A stretch of 25,845 nt of DNA from a virus. Every line of letters begins with the position of its first letter. Position 1 is the first letter of the stretch. Positions 23,236 through 25,845 of the stretch are shown one piece after another. Made by a program: the position numbers and the translations under genes. The DNA lies in IMG/VR virus record IMGVR_UViG_3300011116_000373, positions 1 through 25,845 of that record; one strand, 5' to 3'. The notes beneath the pieces are model-generated. The model was not told where the DNA came from. It ran no database searches and worked only from the letters and a program-made list of their open reading frames with translations.

Positions 23236-24173
23236 AAATCTTTAACGCCGCCCAGCTTTCCAGTGACCGCTTTGTTCAATGTCCTCGCGGTGGCTTTACC
23301 AGTCATCGCCTTGTCATAGAAACTGATGGCATGGGCTACAGCATGACCAAAACCGTCATTCACCCTGGCAAGCCGCATCGTTGGCATTATCAACACCACC
23401 TTGAAACCTGCTATTGCGTCAGCGGAAAAGGTTTGTTAATCAATGAAGCAACACAAGAAATCGTCGCGGTAGGCCCTGACGTGACCTACGTACTCGACAA
23501 GCACGATGCTCACACATTTGAAGCATTGGAGCCCACTACGTTGATCTGTGTTTTTAATCCACCTCTTAAGGGAGACGAGTTGCACGATGCAAACGATTCT
23601 TATCCTTGGCGATCCCCGGTCTACTCTGTACGCAGCATTCCTATCGAGAAAGTTACCGCCAACGATTACAACCCCAATTCTGTGGCGCCGCCTGAAATGG
23701 CACTACTCGAAACATCGATTTGGGAAGACGGCTACACACAACCTGTCGTTGTCGTGCATGATATCGAACGCGACCTTTATGTGGTCGTTGACGGTTTTCA
23801 CCGATACTTGACCCTTAAGAACAGCCAACGCATTCGTGAGCGCGAAGGTGGTCGATTGCCAGTTGTTGTGCTTCGCAAGGAATTGCACGACCGTATGGCG
23901 TCAACCATCCGCCACAATCGTGCTCGCGGCTCGCACAACATCGAGCTGATGAGTGTGATCGTTGCTGAGCTGATTGAGATGGGCAAGGGCGACGCATGGA
24001 TCTGTAAGCACATCGGCATGAGCCCTGATGAGCTGTTGCGCCTTAAACAAGTGACTGGCCTTGCATCCCTGTTCCTTGGCAAAGATTTCAGCAAAGCATG
24101 GGACGTAGAGCAAATTAACAACGTGACGGAGGATCTTGAGCGTGAAGCTGAAGAGGATCTGGTTGCCCATTGA
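23232..24173 (+). CDS. Fusion of ectoine-synthase-like cupin and IbrB-like ParB/sulfiredoxin-fold protein
   Basis: A 313-residue protein overlapping the IbrA-like stop (ATGA). Residues 1-~126 match ectoine synthase (EctC): DGMGYS (32-37), WHYQHHLETCYCVSGKG (51-67), LDKHDAHTF (88-96), CVFNPPLKGDELH (106-118) and SYP. Residues equivalent to the EctC metal ligands as I recall them (Glu57, Tyr85, His93) are kept as Glu58, Tyr86 and His94, as are Cys106 and Phe108. Residues ~131-313 form an IbrB-like ParB domain with DYNPN (145-149), DGFHRY (187-192), RHNRARGSH (227-235), and a C-terminal HTH-like region 'DAWICKHIGMSPDELLRLKQVTGLASLF'. No ectA or ectB is present, so the cupin probably acts on something else or as a sensor. 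Confidence 0.88.
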   Translation: MKIFNAAQLSSDRFVQCPRGGFTSHRLVIETDGMGYSMTKTVIHPGKPHRWHYQHHLETCYCVSGKGLLINEATQEIVAVGPDVTYVLDKHDAHTFEALEPTTLICVFNPPLKGDELHDANDSYPWRSPVYSVRSIPIEKVTANDYNPNSVAPPEMALLETSIWEDGYTQPVVVVHDIERDLYVVVDGFHRYLTLKNSQRIREREGGRLPVVVLRKELHDRMASTIRHNRARGSHNIELMSVIVAELIEMGKGDAWICKHIGMSPDELLRLKQVTGLASLFLGKDFSKAWDVEQINNVTEDLEREAEEDLVAH

Positions 24174-24567
24174 TACCTGGGAAGAGATCGGTTTCAACAT
24201 GTGGGGCGACGTGGCCAATCGTCGCCTCTACTTACAAAGGGCTGAGATCTTCACCGGTAATCATCGCCTTTACGGGCGTTATATGCAGCGGGTCACATTT
24301 AAGTGGCCCAACAGTTGCATCAATGCACTAACTGACTACAACCTAAACCGCAAGGCATGGATCGGGCACGCAGCTTGCGCGCTGGCCCTTCGGTGCCCTG
24401 AAGACATTACACGACAAGCCTGGGGGCTATTAACCGATGAGCAACGGATTCTGGCGAACCGCCAAGCAGAGAGAGCCATTCAGTCCTGGGAGGTGCGCTA
24501 CAGACAGAGTCTCGGAATACGTGCGGACGTGGCAAGCCCGTTGTTATTTGCACGAGATTCCCGATGA
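24142..24567 (+). CDS. Unknown protein of the IbrA/EctC-ParB operon
   Basis: A 141-residue protein. GTG 24142 is chosen because GGAGG (24128-24132) is 9 bases upstream; the TTG at 24136 is too close to it. It overlaps the previous gene by 32 bp. The sequence starts MKLKRIWLPIDTWEEIGFNM and includes 'WPNSCINALTDYNLNRKAWIGHAACALALRCPEDITRQAWGLLTDEQRILANRQAERAI'. The many Trp, Cys and His residues and the even composition indicate a folded helical protein. I do not recognise a named family, but the gene sits in the Ibr-like locus and likely works with it. Confidence 0.8.
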   Translation: MKLKRIWLPIDTWEEIGFNMWGDVANRRLYLQRAEIFTGNHRLYGRYMQRVTFKWPNSCINALTDYNLNRKAWIGHAACALALRCPEDITRQAWGLLTDEQRILANRQAERAIQSWEVRYRQSLGIRADVASPLLFARDSR

Positions 24568-24769
24568 GATACCCCCAAAAGTGGCAACGTCCGGCCGCGC
24601 ACCATCGTGGCGTGCAGTTGCCATTGCGTTGCTGCAGAACGATTTACACCTTTATCAGTTGGGCTATGCAAGACCTGCATACGACCAGCAACGCCGTGCT
24701 GTAAGCCTGGCGCAGATCGCCGTGCATGGCGCCCCGGCTGATGGCACACAATTGGAGCTACCGCTATGA
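24437..24769 (+). CDS. Small protein sharing the C-terminal motif of the IbrA-like protein
   Basis: A 110-residue protein if the ATG at 24437 is used, which overlaps the previous gene by 131 bp; a GTG at 24521 (82 residues) is a plausible alternative since recognisable sequence starts around 'YVRTWQARCYLHEIPDEIPP'. Residues 56-87, 'PSWRAVAIALLQNDL...LG...QQRR', parallel the 'TSWKRFAITVLKNDH...LG...QQRR' end of the IbrA-like protein. The C-terminus ends in TQLELPL. Its stop overlaps the helicase ATG. It may compete or cooperate with the IbrA-like tail; function unknown. Confidence 0.75.
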   Translation: MSNGFWRTAKQREPFSPGRCATDRVSEYVRTWQARCYLHEIPDEIPPKVATSGRAPSWRAVAIALLQNDLHLYQLGYARPAYDQQRRAVSLAQIAVHGAPADGTQLELPL

Positions 24770-25845
24770 ACCTCCGCCCCTACCAGCAGCAACTGATTAC
24801 CGACATCCGTTTGCAATACCAGCTAGGTCATAAGCGTGTCCTGGCGGTTCTGCCAACTGGTGGCGGCAAGACCGTATGCTTCACCCACATTGCACAGCAA
24901 GCCGCCAAGAAGGGCAACCGCGTCTGCATGCTGGTGCATCGGCAGGAGTTACTGGATCAAGCCAGTAGAGCAATGCCAATGCCCCATGGGTGCATCCGTG
25001 CTGGCAAGGCTATGGACTTAAGCCATGGCGTGCAGGTTGCCAGTGTGCAGACCTTGGCCCGAAGGCTCCATTTGATCCCAGCTGACTTCTTCCAGTTACT
25101 GATCGTGGACGAGGCGCACCACACCAACGCCGGCACTTGGCGCAAGGTGATTGAGCATTGCGCATCTGCCCACCTACTAGGCGTTACGGCGACGCCATGC
25201 CGGACTGATGGCCGCGGCCTTGGCGAGTGGTATCAGGCCATGGTGCAGGGACCAACAGCGCAGTGGCTGACCGATAACGGCTATCTAGCCAATGCCCGTG
25301 TGCTGGCACCACCTGGATTTGACGCCAAGGGACTGCGTAAGCAGATGGGTGATTACGCGCCAAAGGAGGCAGAGCAGCGGGTTGGCACAATCATGGGTGA
25401 CATCGTTGGGCATTACCGCAAGCATCTGTCAGGCCAGACGGCTATTGCGTTCTGCTGCAGCGTTGCCCATGCGGAGGCCGTGGCTGCGCTATTTACTAGC
25501 CATGGCATTGCAGCAGCCAGCATTGACGGCACCATGAGCAGTGACTGCAGGCGAGATCGGTTGCAGGCGCTTGAATCTGGCAGGCTTAAGGTGCTGACCA
25601 GTTGCGCATTGATTGGGGAAGGCGTGGACGTACCCAGCGTCGGGGGTTGCATCCTGCTAAGGCCAACGCAGTCCGAGGCGCTGCATCTGCAGATGATCGG
25701 CAGGTGCCTCAGGCCATCAGGCGCCAAGGTGGCTGTGGTGCTGGATCATGTCGGCAATACGCTCCGGCTTGGCCATCACCTAGAGCAACGCGACTGGAGT
25801 TTGGACGGTCTTAAAAAGCGTGACAGCGACCAAGCACCAAGCGTC
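24766..25845 (+). CDS. SF2 DEAD/DEAH-box helicase, 3' end cut by the window
   Basis: An open frame of 360 codons with no stop before the window edge. Motif I is PTGGGKT (30-36), motif II DEAH (115-118), motif III TATP (141-144), and motif VI QMIGRCLRP (309-317) with 'GEGVDVPSV' (motif V) at ~284-292. It begins MNLRPYQQQLITDIR, the usual start of RecG/UvsW/RadD-like SF2 helicases. Such phage helicases act in replication, recombination or branch migration. Its start overlaps the previous stop (ATGA), so it is part of the plus operon. Confidence 0.93.
   Translation, partial: MNLRPYQQQLITDIRLQYQLGHKRVLAVLPTGGGKTVCFTHIAQQAAKKGNRVCMLVHRQELLDQASRAMPMPHGCIRAGKAMDLSHGVQVASVQTLARRLHLIPADFFQLLIVDEAHHTNAGTWRKVIEHCASAHLLGVTATPCRTDGRGLGEWYQAMVQGPTAQWLTDNGYLANARVLAPPGFDAKGLRKQMGDYAPKEAEQRVGTIMGDIVGHYRKHLSGQTAIAFCCSVAHAEAVAALFTSHGIAAASIDGTMSSDCRRDRLQALESGRLKVLTSCALIGEGVDVPSVGGCILLRPTQSEALHLQMIGRCLRPSGAKVAVVLDHVGNTLRLGHHLEQRDWSLDGLKKRDSDQAPSV

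Noticed and set aside
23232-23620. An ectoine biosynthesis gene
   Set aside because: Only the EctC-like domain is present, fused to a ParB domain and without ectA/ectB, so an osmolyte pathway is not supported.
21916-24173. A Dnd-type DNA phosphorothioation system (DndC/DndB-like)
   Set aside because: The PP-loop protein matches the IbrA/DUF3440 pattern better, and no DndA, DndD or DndE partner is seen.
1-25845. Integrase, attachment site, lysis cassette or tRNA genes
   Set aside because: None could be recognised, so a prophage lifestyle cannot be argued from this window.

Overview
The window is a fragment of a tailed, long-tailed (siphovirus-type, lambda-like tail) bacteriophage genome or prophage. 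I see no clearly bacterial chromosomal gene, tRNA, rRNA or integrase. Base composition is roughly balanced, many starts are GTG or TTG, and few genes have a good Shine-Dalgarno. This, plus the flavour of the DnaN clamp and of the small head-module proteins, fits a cyanobacterial (Synechococcus/Cyanobium-like) or other aquatic host. The host call is inference and weak.

From about 21.67 kb back to position 1, almost everything is on the minus strand as one tightly packed block, with many 1-4 bp start/stop overlaps. In its transcription order: a ribbon-helix-helix (RHH) regulator; a primase-polymerase/VapE helicase; a gene-free 260 bp patch with six perfect copies of an 11-mer (candidate origin or operator array); a second RHH protein and a small unknown; a phage beta clamp (DnaN); the terminase small and large subunits; two small membrane proteins; the portal; a Mu-F-like head morphogenesis protein; a run of tiny basic proteins; scaffold; major capsid protein; candidate decoration protein; head-tail connectors; tail terminator; two tandem major tail proteins; the G/GT chaperones with a canonical -1 slippery site; tape measure; and tail-tip proteins M, L, K, I and the start of J. 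One short gene at 11.8 kb is on the opposite strand. The L protein carries a ~300-residue insertion with bulb-lectin motifs placed between its two iron-sulphur cysteine pairs.

From 21.75 kb to the right edge an operon runs on the plus strand: a 56-residue protein, an IbrA-like PP-loop (PAPS reductase-family) protein, a protein fusing an ectoine-synthase-like cupin to an IbrB-like ParB domain, a 141-residue unknown, a 110-residue protein sharing the C-terminal motif of the IbrA-like protein, and an SF2 helicase cut by the window edge. Neighbouring starts and stops overlap, so the genes are probably translationally coupled. Between the two arms lies a palindrome overlapping weak, symmetric, divergent promoter-like elements, a possible switch. 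The EctC-ParB/IbrA operon is the best candidate here for an undescribed system.
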